A stretch of 64,000 bases of DNA, taken from assembly GCA_945862165.1 (NCBI GenBank), contig CAMAXI010000005.1, positions 1 through 64,000 on the forward strand, given 5' to 3'. Position 1 is the first letter of the stretch. Each line of letters begins with the position of its first letter. The stretch comes from Chryseobacterium gleum (GTDB lineage: Bacteria > Bacteroidota > Bacteroidia > Flavobacteriales_D > Crocinitomicaceae). The translations under genes and the position numbers were made by a program. The notes under the pieces are model-generated. The model did not search any database and was not told the DNA's origin. It was given only the letters and a program-made list of their open reading frames with translations. Below, piece by piece: positions 52,134-60,419 of the stretch.

Positions 52134-52472
52134 TTACTCTCCCAAGAATTCTGAAACCTCAATTTTTAATTTTGGGATATTGACTTCTAGGATACTCCAA
52201 ATTAAATCGTCAGAGATTACATCATATCCATGAATAATTCTGTTTCGCGTTCCAATAATTTGATAGGCATCTGAAAGAGAAAAGTCAGGTTCTTTTTTTA
52301 CGATTCTGTTTACTGCTTCGCCGATAATTTCTAAATCTCTTTCAACAGCTCGCTTTGTTTTGATGTCATTGACATACATTTCAAAAGTGTAGTTATCATC
52401 AAAATAACTTTCAATCTCAATAATGGATTGTAATATGTCATAAAGCCAAGATTTTATTTCATTATCCAGCAT
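52134..52472 (-). CDS. hepT: HepT-like toxin (HEPN ribonuclease)
   Basis: 112 residues with the HEPN Rx4-6H motif: R-N-R-I-I-H in GTRNRIIHGYDVIS (RNRIIHGY). HepT RNases are inhibited when the partner MntA attaches AMP to the Tyr of this motif. The gene overlaps mntA by 11 bases on the same strand. Full length for the family. Confidence 0.88.
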   Translation of the reverse strand: MLDNEIKSWLYDILQSIIEIESYFDDNYTFEMYVNDIKTKRAVERDLEIIGEAVNRIVKKEPDFSLSDAYQIIGTRNRIIHGYDVISDDLIWSILEVNIPKLKIEVSEFLGE

Positions 52473-52764
52473 AAATGATTTTTTTAGTGTTTTGAAGCAC
52501 TTCCAGAAAAAAAGGATTTTTTAAGGCTGATTTTTCTAGTAAATCTACTTTTCGTTGAAAAAGATCTTCTAAAGATTTCTTGAAATTGAAATAGTTTCCA
52601 GCATATTCTTTTCGTTCTATAGATGAAAAATCTACTACTAAATCAATATCACTTGAATCGTTGAAATTATCCGTAAGTACTGAACCAAATACCGCTAACT
52701 CTCCAACAGAATGTTTGAGACAAAGTTCATGGATTTGAGCACTATATAATTGCAGCGGATTCAT
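52462..52764 (-). CDS. mntA: MntA-like nucleotidyltransferase antitoxin
   Basis: 100 residues of minimal nucleotidyltransferase. The GSx10DxD motif is exact: G-S, ten residues, D-I-D in FGSVLTDNFNDSSDIDLVVDF (cut here to its key residues), followed by VDLLEKSALKNPFF. MntA transfers AMP to HepT and silences it. It precedes hepT, overlapping by 11 bases. Confidence 0.88.
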   Translation of the reverse strand: MNPLQLYSAQIHELCLKHSVGELAVFGSVLTDNFNDSSDIDLVVDFSSIERKEYAGNYFNFKKSLEDLFQRKVDLLEKSALKNPFFLEVLQNTKKIIYAG

Positions 52765-52800
52765 AAAACAAATATAAACCTTTTTTGAAGTTTACAAAAA

Positions 52801-52827
52801 CAAAAAAAGAGGCCTTTTTAGCCTCTT
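52801..52827 (-). terminator. Terminator downstream of fbp
   Basis: A 7-bp stem AAGAGGC/GCCTCTT (52807-52827) with a T-tract on the minus strand. It lies 21 bases after the fbp stop and separates fbp from the MntA/HepT pair. Confidence 0.75.
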
Positions 52828-52847
52828 CGTTTAGTAATATTTTTTGT

Positions 52848-53867
52848 TTATACTTCTACCGAAGTAGTATCTAAACATTCTTGTAATTTCTCTACCATTT
52901 GTTTAGAACCTACGATGAATCCTACACGTTGGTGTAGTTCCGTTGGTTGGATGCTCAAAATGCGTTGCGTACCATCCGTTGCTAAACCTCCTGCTTGTTC
53001 GATCACAAACGCTAATGGGTTACATTCATACAATAAACGCAATCTTCCTTTTGGTGCTGCTGGTGTGGTAGGGTAGAAGTAGATTCCACCTTTGATTAAG
53101 TTACGGTGAAAATCAGCCACTAAGGAACCGATATAACGACCAGAATATGGACGACCTGTAGATGCATCTTCTTCTTGGCAATATTCGGTATATTTTCTAT
53201 ATCCTGGGTGACAAACAGCAATGTTTCCTTCGTTCATCGAGTAGATACGACCTGTTTCCGGAGTTTTCATGTTTGGGTGTGACAAGCAGAATTCTCCAAT
53301 AGATGGGTCCAATGTAAATCCATTGACACCATTTCCGGTAGTATATACTAACATCGTAGAAGACCCATATAATACATATCCACCAGCCACTTGTTTGTCG
53401 CCAGGTTGTAACATATCTTCTAAGGTTGCTTCTGAACCAATTGGGGAAAGACGGTGATAAATAGAGAAAATTGTACCAATAGATACATTTACATCAATAT
53501 TAGAAGAACCATCTAATGGGTCAAATAATACAACATATTTACCATTTTTAGACATTTCGCTTTTAAAAGCCATGTAGTTGTCGTTTTCTTCCGAACCGAT
53601 ACCACAAACTTCCCCACCAAGTTCAAACATTTTAATGAATTGGTTATCTGCAACAACGTCCAATTTTTGTTGTTGTTCACCTTGTATATTGATTTCTCCT
53701 TGTGCGCCTAAAATGTTGTCGACCAAACCAGCACGACGAACGTCACGTGTTACAATTTTTGCAGCAACAGCAATATCGTTTAATAAACGAGATAATTCAC
53801 CTGAAGCACCCGGAAAATCCGCTTGCTTCTTCATAATAAATTCGTTAAGAGTTGTAAGTTTTGACAT
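52848..53867 (-). CDS. fbp: Fructose-1,6-bisphosphatase class I
   Basis: 339 residues. The metal/phosphate signature [15 protein letters not shown] is intact, together with [12 protein letters not shown] and [14 protein letters not shown]. It hydrolyses fructose-1,6-bisphosphate to fructose-6-phosphate in gluconeogenesis. Length and motifs are normal for class I. It follows serS by 44 bases, which holds a small CCTCC/GGAGG hairpin, and a terminator follows. Confidence 0.95.
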   Translation of the reverse strand: MSKLTTLNEFIMKKQADFPGASGELSRLLNDIAVAAKIVTRDVRRAGLVDNILGAQGEINIQGEQQQKLDVVADNQFIKMFELGGEVCGIGSEENDNYMAFKSEMSKNGKYVVLFDPLDGSSNIDVNVSIGTIFSIYHRLSPIGSEATLEDMLQPGDKQVAGGYVLYGSSTMLVYTTGNGVNGFTLDPSIGEFCLSHPNMKTPETGRIYSMNEGNIAVCHPGYRKYTEYCQEEDASTGRPYSGRYIGSLVADFHRNLIKGGIYFYPTTPAAPKGRLRLLYECNPLAFVIEQAGGLATDGTQRILSIQPTELHQRVGFIVGSKQMVEKLQECLDTTSVEV

Positions 53868-53911
53868 AGGTAGTTGGTATTTGTATCCTCCCTCAAGGAG
53901 GGAAACTAAAG

Positions 53912-55183
53912 TTAATTAATAACGGTAAAATTTAAATATTTATGTAAACATTCTGGAATCACAATTCCTTCGGGTGTTTGGTTATTTTCTAGTAAGGCAG
54001 CAACGATACGCGGTAAGGCCAATGCACTTCCATTTAAGGTATGACATAATTGCGTTTTCTTATCTTCTGTTTTGAAACGTAATTTCAAACGGTTTGCTTG
54101 GAAGGTGTCAAAACGGGAAACGGAACTTACTTCTAACCATTTTTCTTGCCCTGCAGAATATACTTCAAAATCGTACGTCATTGCAGACGCGAATCCTGTA
54201 TCTCCACCACACAAACGTAAAATACGGTAATGTAACCCTAATTTAGCCAATAAACCTCTTACGTGTTCTACCATTTCATCTAATGCTTTTGCAGCATTTG
54301 AAGGGTGTTCGATACGAACGATTTCTACTTTATCAAATTGGTGTAAGCGATTTAAACCACGTACATCTTTACCGTAAGAACCTGCTTCACGACGGAAACA
54401 TGGTGTATAACCAGTTAATTTAATGGAAAAGTTCTCATTCGGAAGAATTACGTCGCGGTAGATGTTTGTTAATGGAACCTCTGCAGTAGGGATGAGGTAT
54501 AAATCATCCTCCCCAATGTAGTACATTTGTCCTTCTTTATCTGGTAATTGTCCAGTTCCATATCCACTAGCTTCATTCACAACCAAAGGCGGAATGAATT
54601 CTTCGTACCCTGCTTTATCTGCTTCGTCTAAGAAAAACGAAATCAATGCGCGTTGTAATTTAGCGCCTTTTCCTTTGTAAATCGGGAAACCAGCACCAGT
54701 TACTTTTACACCAGTTTCGAAGTCGATTAAATCATATTTTTTAGTGATTTCCCAGTGAGGCAATGCTTCTCCAGAGAAAGTAGTTTTACTGCCAACTTCT
54801 TCCACAGTCACATTATCTAATTCATTTTTACCAGCAGGAACTAATTCATTTGGAACGTTTGGAAGTTGATACATTAATTGTTGCATTTCCTCTTCCACCG
54901 CTTGTACAGCCGCTTTTAATAAGGACTCTTGCTCTTTTAAGGTAACAGTTTTTGCTTTTGCTTCATTCGCTTCCGCCTGTTTTCCTTGTTGAAAAAACTC
55001 ACCTACTTGTTTTGCAATACGATTTAACTCGGCAGAAATAATTTCTAATTCCGTTTTTTTCGCTCTCCATACTGTGTCTTTTGTTAATATAGCATCTACA
55101 GTTGCTGTAGCGTCGATGTTTCTTTTTTGTAAACCTTGTAAGACAGCATCTTTCTCAGTTCTTAAGCGTTGTATTTCAAGCAT
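53912..55183 (-). CDS. serS: Seryl-tRNA synthetase
   Basis: 423 residues. N-terminal helical coiled-coil arm (~30-100, [18 protein letters not shown]), then the class II core: motif 2 in [15 protein letters not shown] and motif 3 in [17 protein letters not shown]. It charges tRNA-Ser with serine. Complete and of normal length. The 427-base region upstream of it, up to rpmA, is discussed under the small two-helix entry. Confidence 0.95.
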   Translation of the reverse strand: MLEIQRLRTEKDAVLQGLQKRNIDATATVDAILTKDTVWRAKKTELEIISAELNRIAKQVGEFFQQGKQAEANEAKAKTVTLKEQESLLKAAVQAVEEEMQQLMYQLPNVPNELVPAGKNELDNVTVEEVGSKTTFSGEALPHWEITKKYDLIDFETGVKVTGAGFPIYKGKGAKLQRALISFFLDEADKAGYEEFIPPLVVNEASGYGTGQLPDKEGQMYYIGEDDLYLIPTAEVPLTNIYRDVILPNENFSIKLTGYTPCFRREAGSYGKDVRGLNRLHQFDKVEIVRIEHPSNAAKALDEMVEHVRGLLAKLGLHYRILRLCGGDTGFASAMTYDFEVYSAGQEKWLEVSSVSRFDTFQANRLKLRFKTEDKKTQLCHTLNGSALALPRIVAALLENNQTPEGIVIPECLHKYLNFTVIN

Positions 55184-55351
55184 TGAATTGTGATTTATAT
55201 TCTGTGCGAATTTAATATAAATTGAGGGGAAAAAGTATTAAAACTTAACTTTTTAGTGCTGAAGTATAAATTTTTGAATATAAGTGTTCGATACTATCAA
55301 ACAAATTTGTTCTATGCCAACAAACAACTTTAGGGAAAGCTAGATCTTCTT

Positions 55352-55525
55352 TTACTTTTTACGTTTTAAAACAATGATTTGAGATATAATAACAAAAACA
55401 AAAGAAGCTGTAAGTGTTATAAATGTAAAATTTTTCAAGTAACCTAGTCCAAAAAGTACAGAAATTACTATTTCAAATAGGATACAAAATAGGATGTAAA
55501 TGTAGTGTGACTTAAGACTTTTCAA
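55352..55525 (-). CDS. Possible small two-helix membrane protein
   Basis: A 57-residue frame beginning at TTG 55525 and ending at 55352-55354. Two hydrophobic stretches (IYILFCILFEIVISVLFGLG; FITLTASFVFVIISQIIVL) are flanked by lysines, the pattern of a helical hairpin. No ATG exists in frame, so it may be a remnant or spurious. The rest of the 55184-55610 gap holds only AT-rich DNA and the terminator at 55561-55586. Confidence 0.3.
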   Translation of the reverse strand: MKSLKSHYIYILFCILFEIVISVLFGLGYLKNFTFITLTASFVFVIISQIIVLKRKK

Positions 55526-55560
55526 TTTTGATTCTTCTAAAATTAAATATTTAACACAAC

Positions 55561-55586
55561 AAAGGCGAACATCACTGCTCGCCTTT
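55561..55586 (-). terminator. Terminator after rpmA
   Basis: An 8-bp stem AAAGGCGA/TCGCCTTT with a 10-base loop lies 24 bases after the rpmA stop on the minus strand; the following tract is only partly T-rich. The hairpin closely resembles that at 63951-63974. Confidence 0.65.
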
Positions 55587-55610
55587 ATTAATTTTTTTGT
55601 AATTCTTTAC

Positions 55611-55880
55611 TTATGCTTCTGTAGTTTCAAATGGAACTATAGATACAAAAGAACGATTATCTTTTTTCTTACGGAATTCAACTAATCCATCTGTTAATGC
55701 ATAAATAGTGTGATCTTTTCCGATCCCAACATTTTTACCTGGATGGTGTTGTGTTCCTCTTTGACGGATAATGATGTTTCCAGCGATAGCTGCTTGACCA
55801 CCAAAGATTTTAACGCCTAAACGTTTACTTGCTGATTCACGACCGTTGTTTGAACTTCCGGCTCCTTTCTTATGTGCCAT
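55611..55880 (-). CDS. rpmA: 50S ribosomal protein L27
   Basis: 89 residues beginning [16 protein letters not shown], the conserved L27 N-terminus reaching the peptidyl-transferase centre, and containing [15 protein letters not shown]. Gap to rplU is 44 bases; the two form the rplU-rpmA operon. Confidence 0.97.
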   Translation of the reverse strand: MAHKKGAGSSNNGRESASKRLGVKIFGGQAAIAGNIIIRQRGTQHHPGKNVGIGKDHTIYALTDGLVEFRKKKDNRSFVSIVPFETTEA

Positions 55881-55924
55881 AATTTTTTGTTTTGTATTCT
55901 GATTTAACCCAGAATAAGATTATT

Positions 55925-56236
55925 TTACGCTTTAATATCTGAAATAGTGATAGAAGTGAAAGATTGACGGTGACCGTTTTTCTTCTTGTATCCTTTTCTT
56001 CTTTTTTTACGGAAAACAATTACTTTGTCTCCTTTAACGTGCTCGTTTACCGTTGCGGTAACTTTAGCTCCATTTATAGCTGGGGCGCCTAAAGAAATTT
56101 TTCCTCCGTTATCTACTAAAAGCACTTTTTCAAATTCTACATTTGAACCTGCTTCAGCTGCTAAACGGTGAACAAAAATCTTTTGATCTTTTTGCACTTT
56201 AAACTGCTGCCCTGCTATCTCTACAATTGCGTACAT
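55925..56236 (-). CDS. rplU: 50S ribosomal protein L21
   Basis: 103 residues with the L21 core [15 protein letters not shown] and the lysine/arginine-rich [14 protein letters not shown] near the end. First gene of rplU-rpmA; a full promoter is seen upstream. Confidence 0.97.
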   Translation of the reverse strand: MYAIVEIAGQQFKVQKDQKIFVHRLAAEAGSNVEFEKVLLVDNGGKISLGAPAINGAKVTATVNEHVKGDKVIVFRKKRRKGYKKKNGHRQSFTSITISDIKA

Positions 56237-56264
56237 ATAGCTTGTTTTAAAATTATTTGAACAT

Positions 56265-56292
56265 CAAAGATATAAAAAAAAGTTTTCCACAA
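56265..56292 (-). promoter_or_regulatory. rplU-rpmA promoter
   Basis: On the minus strand TTG (56290-56292), a 17-base spacer and TATCTTTG (56265-56272) form a complete -33/-7 promoter, 28 bases before the rplU ATG. Confidence 0.6.
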
Positions 56293-56314
56293 TCTATTTA
56301 TTGAAAAAAAAACA

Positions 56315-59300
56315 TTAATCTTCGTAATTATTTTTCAATAAACGTTCTTTAATTTCTTCTAAATGTTTTGCTTTGCCTTTATTTCGTGTATTTATGGCAG
56401 TTTGTGTAAAGTAGCGATGGTTTGTTAAGAACGACACTTGTATCTCATCCCATTTACGATCACTACTGATTTTTCCATTTTCTCGCAGTTCCACGCGTAA
56501 TTTATCGGCGATTTCATGGAAGTCTTCACGTCCCAAATAATCCAAATCCGCATCACAAATAATTTCTTCTAAATGGTTTTTAGGGAGATGTGGAATAGCG
56601 GTCACGTAAATTAATTCCTTTATAATTGCAATGTGTTCTTTCGAATACCCATAATTCGGTAAAATTTCTTCTGCCAAACGTGCACCATTTGGTTCATTAT
56701 TATCATAGGCCTCTATAAAACCGGCATCGTGGTAGGATGCAGCGGATTTCAACAAGAACAATCCTTCATCGGTAACACCCTCTAATAATGCAATACGTTC
56801 AATTGATTTTACAACATCTACTGTATGTGTAATACTATGGTAGTGTAATTTTGGAGAAAGTTGTTCTTCCAAGACCTTCATTATATGGTGTTCAGCTTTG
56901 TAATAATTGATACTACTGTATTGGTGTAAGTTCAGTATTTGATGAAAACGCTCATTCGGGTATAAACCTTTTCCTTCTATGGACAGTTCCGGTTTGATTC
57001 CCTCAACGGTATACATATCAATCAAACCTTGACTCTTTGTTTTCGCTTTTCCACGGAATGTACAAATAAAGTATGGTTCGATGTATTTAAAGGTTTGTCC
57101 GGAAATATTTACTTTTCCAGGTTCTCCCAACATTTCCATTCGTTGTGCTTGATTCACCGTAGAACCCCAAATATCGTAGGCTAGTTTCTCCGTACCGATG
57201 ACACCAGCGGTAACCTCACCAGTATTGATTCCTAGACGTAAGTTCCAAACTTGTCCCCCTTCTGCAATTGCTTTATCGCGCATTTGTTGCATGGTGTCTT
57301 GGATTTGTAAGGCAGCCAAACACGCATCCACAGGGTTGGTTTTGTTTCGTACAGGCACTCCTCCAGCACACATATATGCATCCCCAATCGTTTTGATTTT
57401 CTCTAGATTATTTCGTACAATGATTTCATCGAATTTACGGAAATAGATGTCTAGTTCACTTACCAATTGCGAAGGCGTCATGGTCTCTGCAATTTTAGTA
57501 AATCCAACAAAATCGGTAAACAAGACCGATACACGACTGTATGCACGTGCACTTGCTCTTCCTGTTGCTTTTATCTCTTCATACGTCGAAACAGGAAGAA
57601 TATTTTTTAATACTTTTTCTGTTTTTTCTTTCTCAATTTCTAGTAATTTTTTTTGTTCTTCGAGGTTGTTTTTCTTTTCCTCGATCATTTCTTTTTGTTT
57701 CTCAATTTTTACATTTTGTTCTCGAATTTCACGTGTACGTTCTGCGATTTTCATTTCCAATTTAACTTGTTGTCTGCGCTCGTATTCAATTTTTTTACGG
57801 AAATAGAAGATGGTTAATAAAGCAATACCCATTGCAATACCAATCCAGAACCAAACTGTTTTCCAATAAGGGGTTTCTACGGTAATTGTTAAAGTTGCTG
57901 GTCGTTCGCTCCAAGGTCCATTCGCAAATTTTGCATATACTTTTAAAGTGTACTCCCCTGGTTGAATAGAATTTAAGTGTAATTGATTGGTGTTTCCTAA
58001 AAACACTTCTTCTTTTTCTTCTTCGGAACCTTCAAGCAAATATTTATACGAAATTAAATTTGGGTTACTTAATTCGGTTGCCATAAATTTCAAGGTAACA
58101 CTCCGTTTTTTATAAGGTAAATGGATGTGTTTCATATAAGGAATAGCAGTGGTCAACAATCCTCTACTTTCTTGTGGTTTTAACCAATTTTCCTCTAATT
58201 TGATTTTTGTAAAGAAAACATCGACCATTTTTTCTTTGCTAGATAGATTGTGTGGGTCAAAAAAGTTATATCCATAAATCCCTCCAAAGTATAACATTCC
58301 AGTTTTGGACTTAAAATATGCTCCTTGATTAAACTCATTCGACATCAAACCATCTTGTTCTGTAAAATTTAGAACAGCCTCTGATTTAGTGTTAAATTTG
58401 GATATTCCTTTATTCGTACTTAACCAAATATTATTACTATTGTTTTCATTTAGAATCGCATAGATAACATTGTTTGGAAGTCCATTTTTCTTATTGTATA
58501 ATTTTCCTTTTTTTGTTTTTAAATTCCATTTTATCAACCCAGCACCCATCGTACCTAACCAAAAAGTGTTTTCGTCTTCTTGATAGATGGAAGCAATGTA
58601 TTCTTTGGAAATGTTTGCAATTTGAGCATTGTATTTATAAGGCTTGATGAATAATTCCCCCTCTTTGTTTTCTGTTAATTTAAATAATCCTCCTGTGCCG
58701 GCATTAAACCAGAAGTCGTCATTTAAGTCTTTAAAAATTAATTTACAAACCCCACCACCGATTGTTTTGCTTGGATTTTCTTCATCGTGTTCAAACACTT
58801 TAAACGTTCCTGTTTTTTGGTTATACAGTAAAACGCCCCCTTTTGTCGCTAAAAAATATTGACCATCCTTATATTTTTGGATTTGATAAATACGTTCAAA
58901 GTTTGCCGAATTTGGTACTCCACGAAATGGAATTTTGGTAAATGAATAGGATGTCTCAGAATTAATTTTTAATAAATTTAATCCATCGCTAGCTGCAAGA
59001 AGTATATTGTTTGCATCAAATGCATACATACTAAGGAAGATGGAATTATTGGTTTTTTTATTGAAATTAAGTTGTCGAAAGTATTGTGTAAATTTCCCCG
59101 TACGATTATCATAACGAGATACAGAATTATCAGACCCTACATAGAAGTATCGATTGGTAGGTTCTTCCGTAAAACTCCAAACACTTGCGGAGGGAATACC
59201 ACGCGTTAAATCTTGACTTGGACCATTTCCAAGAAAACCTTGATTTAGTGGATCAAAACTACATAATCCTCGTTCTGTACCTACCCAATAGGTGCTGTTT

Positions 59301-60244
59301 TTATCCCGCATTAATACACTAGCAGCATTGTATAATAGCGCATGTTTTTGAAAAATATCTTGGGAAGATTGATAGATGTTTACCTGATTTTTTTTTGTCC
59401 CGTGTTCTAATGTAAATAGACCGTCTGATTTTGAGGTTATTATAAATTTATGTTCGTTCAGGATAAGGATATCATGTATTTCTAACCAACCGAAGGTATC
59501 GTCTAATTTTCGAAAACAGGGTCTAATTTTTTTACTATGTTTATTTAAGAAATAAAGACCTTGGTTGGAACAAATAATCCAATCAGAATTATCAAATGCT
59601 TTAATGGAATAGGCTTTAAATTGACGATCAGTTTTTGCTTTTGCAATAAGCGGATAACTTTTTTGTTGTGGTATGTAATAAATAAAAACTCCTTTATCTT
59701 CGGTGCTTATTAATAACTCTTGTGGTGAAATTAAGGTAACAAATACTATTTTTTCGGTTGGCAGTTTTGCTTGTTTAATCGAATGAATTTTTTCGGTTTT
59801 TGCATCAAAAAATAGTATCCCAGTATTATAACTACCAATCCATATATTTCCAGATTTATCTTCAACAATTGATTTTACTTGAAGTACCTCTCGGTTTGGC
59901 GCGAGAAAAGTTTTAAAATTTTCGGTAGTTGGATCGTATTGTGTAAGTCCGTTAGATGTACCAAACCATAACATCCCACTTGTTGATTTTATAGCGCTTA
60001 AAAAATCCCCATTTTCGATTCCTTCAGAATTATCTGGTGTAAATGTTTCGAATGTTTGTCCATCATATCGATTTAAACCATCTTGTGTTCCAATCCAAAG
60101 TGATCCAATATTGTCTTGAATTAAGGTGCTAATTGCCGATTGGGATAATCCATCACTAATCGTATAGTTTCTAAAACGATACGCGTTTTGGGAAATGGAG
60201 AATGTACTAAATATAAGTAGGAAACAAAGGAATAAAAAACGCAT
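56315..60244 (-). CDS. Propeller sensor, class III adenylate cyclase and HD domain in one protein
   Basis: 1309 residues. Signal peptide (~1-19), two-component-regulator propeller repeats to ~680 (IGSLWIGTQDGLNRYDG), a Y_Y_Y domain (~710-790), a membrane segment (~795-817), a coiled coil (~820-890), a class III cyclase domain (~900-1080) and an HD domain (~1130-1240). Cyclase residues are complete: metal Asp D911 and D955, base-selecting K951 and D1024 (ATP type), and N1031/R1035 for the transition state, so it should make cAMP. The HD domain has H1136/H1140 and H1172-D1173, then CDADLD. A periplasmic ligand is inferred. It ends before the rplU promoter. Confidence 0.9.
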   Translation of the reverse strand: MRFLFLCFLLIFSTFSISQNAYRFRNYTISDGLSQSAISTLIQDNIGSLWIGTQDGLNRYDGQTFETFTPDNSEGIENGDFLSAIKSTSGMLWFGTSNGLTQYDPTTENFKTFLAPNREVLQVKSIVEDKSGNIWIGSYNTGILFFDAKTEKIHSIKQAKLPTEKIVFVTLISPQELLISTEDKGVFIYYIPQQKSYPLIAKAKTDRQFKAYSIKAFDNSDWIICSNQGLYFLNKHSKKIRPCFRKLDDTFGWLEIHDILILNEHKFIITSKSDGLFTLEHGTKKNQVNIYQSSQDIFQKHALLYNAASVLMRDKNSTYWVGTERGLCSFDPLNQGFLGNGPSQDLTRGIPSASVWSFTEEPTNRYFYVGSDNSVSRYDNRTGKFTQYFRQLNFNKKTNNSIFLSMYAFDANNILLAASDGLNLLKINSETSYSFTKIPFRGVPNSANFERIYQIQKYKDGQYFLATKGGVLLYNQKTGTFKVFEHDEENPSKTIGGGVCKLIFKDLNDDFWFNAGTGGLFKLTENKEGELFIKPYKYNAQIANISKEYIASIYQEDENTFWLGTMGAGLIKWNLKTKKGKLYNKKNGLPNNVIYAILNENNSNNIWLSTNKGISKFNTKSEAVLNFTEQDGLMSNEFNQGAYFKSKTGMLYFGGIYGYNFFDPHNLSSKEKMVDVFFTKIKLEENWLKPQESRGLLTTAIPYMKHIHLPYKKRSVTLKFMATELSNPNLISYKYLLEGSEEEKEEVFLGNTNQLHLNSIQPGEYTLKVYAKFANGPWSERPATLTITVETPYWKTVWFWIGIAMGIALLTIFYFRKKIEYERRQQVKLEMKIAERTREIREQNVKIEKQKEMIEEKKNNLEEQKKLLEIEKEKTEKVLKNILPVSTYEEIKATGRASARAYSRVSVLFTDFVGFTKIAETMTPSQLVSELDIYFRKFDEIIVRNNLEKIKTIGDAYMCAGGVPVRNKTNPVDACLAALQIQDTMQQMRDKAIAEGGQVWNLRLGINTGEVTAGVIGTEKLAYDIWGSTVNQAQRMEMLGEPGKVNISGQTFKYIEPYFICTFRGKAKTKSQGLIDMYTVEGIKPELSIEGKGLYPNERFHQILNLHQYSSINYYKAEHHIMKVLEEQLSPKLHYHSITHTVDVVKSIERIALLEGVTDEGLFLLKSAASYHDAGFIEAYDNNEPNGARLAEEILPNYGYSKEHIAIIKELIYVTAIPHLPKNHLEEIICDADLDYLGREDFHEIADKLRVELRENGKISSDRKWDEIQVSFLTNHRYFTQTAINTRNKGKAKHLEEIKERLLKNNYED

Positions 60245-60419
60245 AACGATAATTTGTTCGAATTTAACGATTTTGGATTAATTTACACATACTTCTATCA
60301 GCTCTTTGGTTTGTCGGGATATGTTTTAAAATTGTTCGCTGACTTATTTATTCGTAACTTAACGTAAGAATCTTTCCAAACTACTAATAAATCTTATATT
60401 AGTACTAATTATAACAACT

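Noticed and set aside
53886-53902. CCTCC/GGAGG hairpin between serS and fbp as a terminator
   Set aside because: Only a 5-bp stem, two competing pairings and no T-tract on the transcribed strand.
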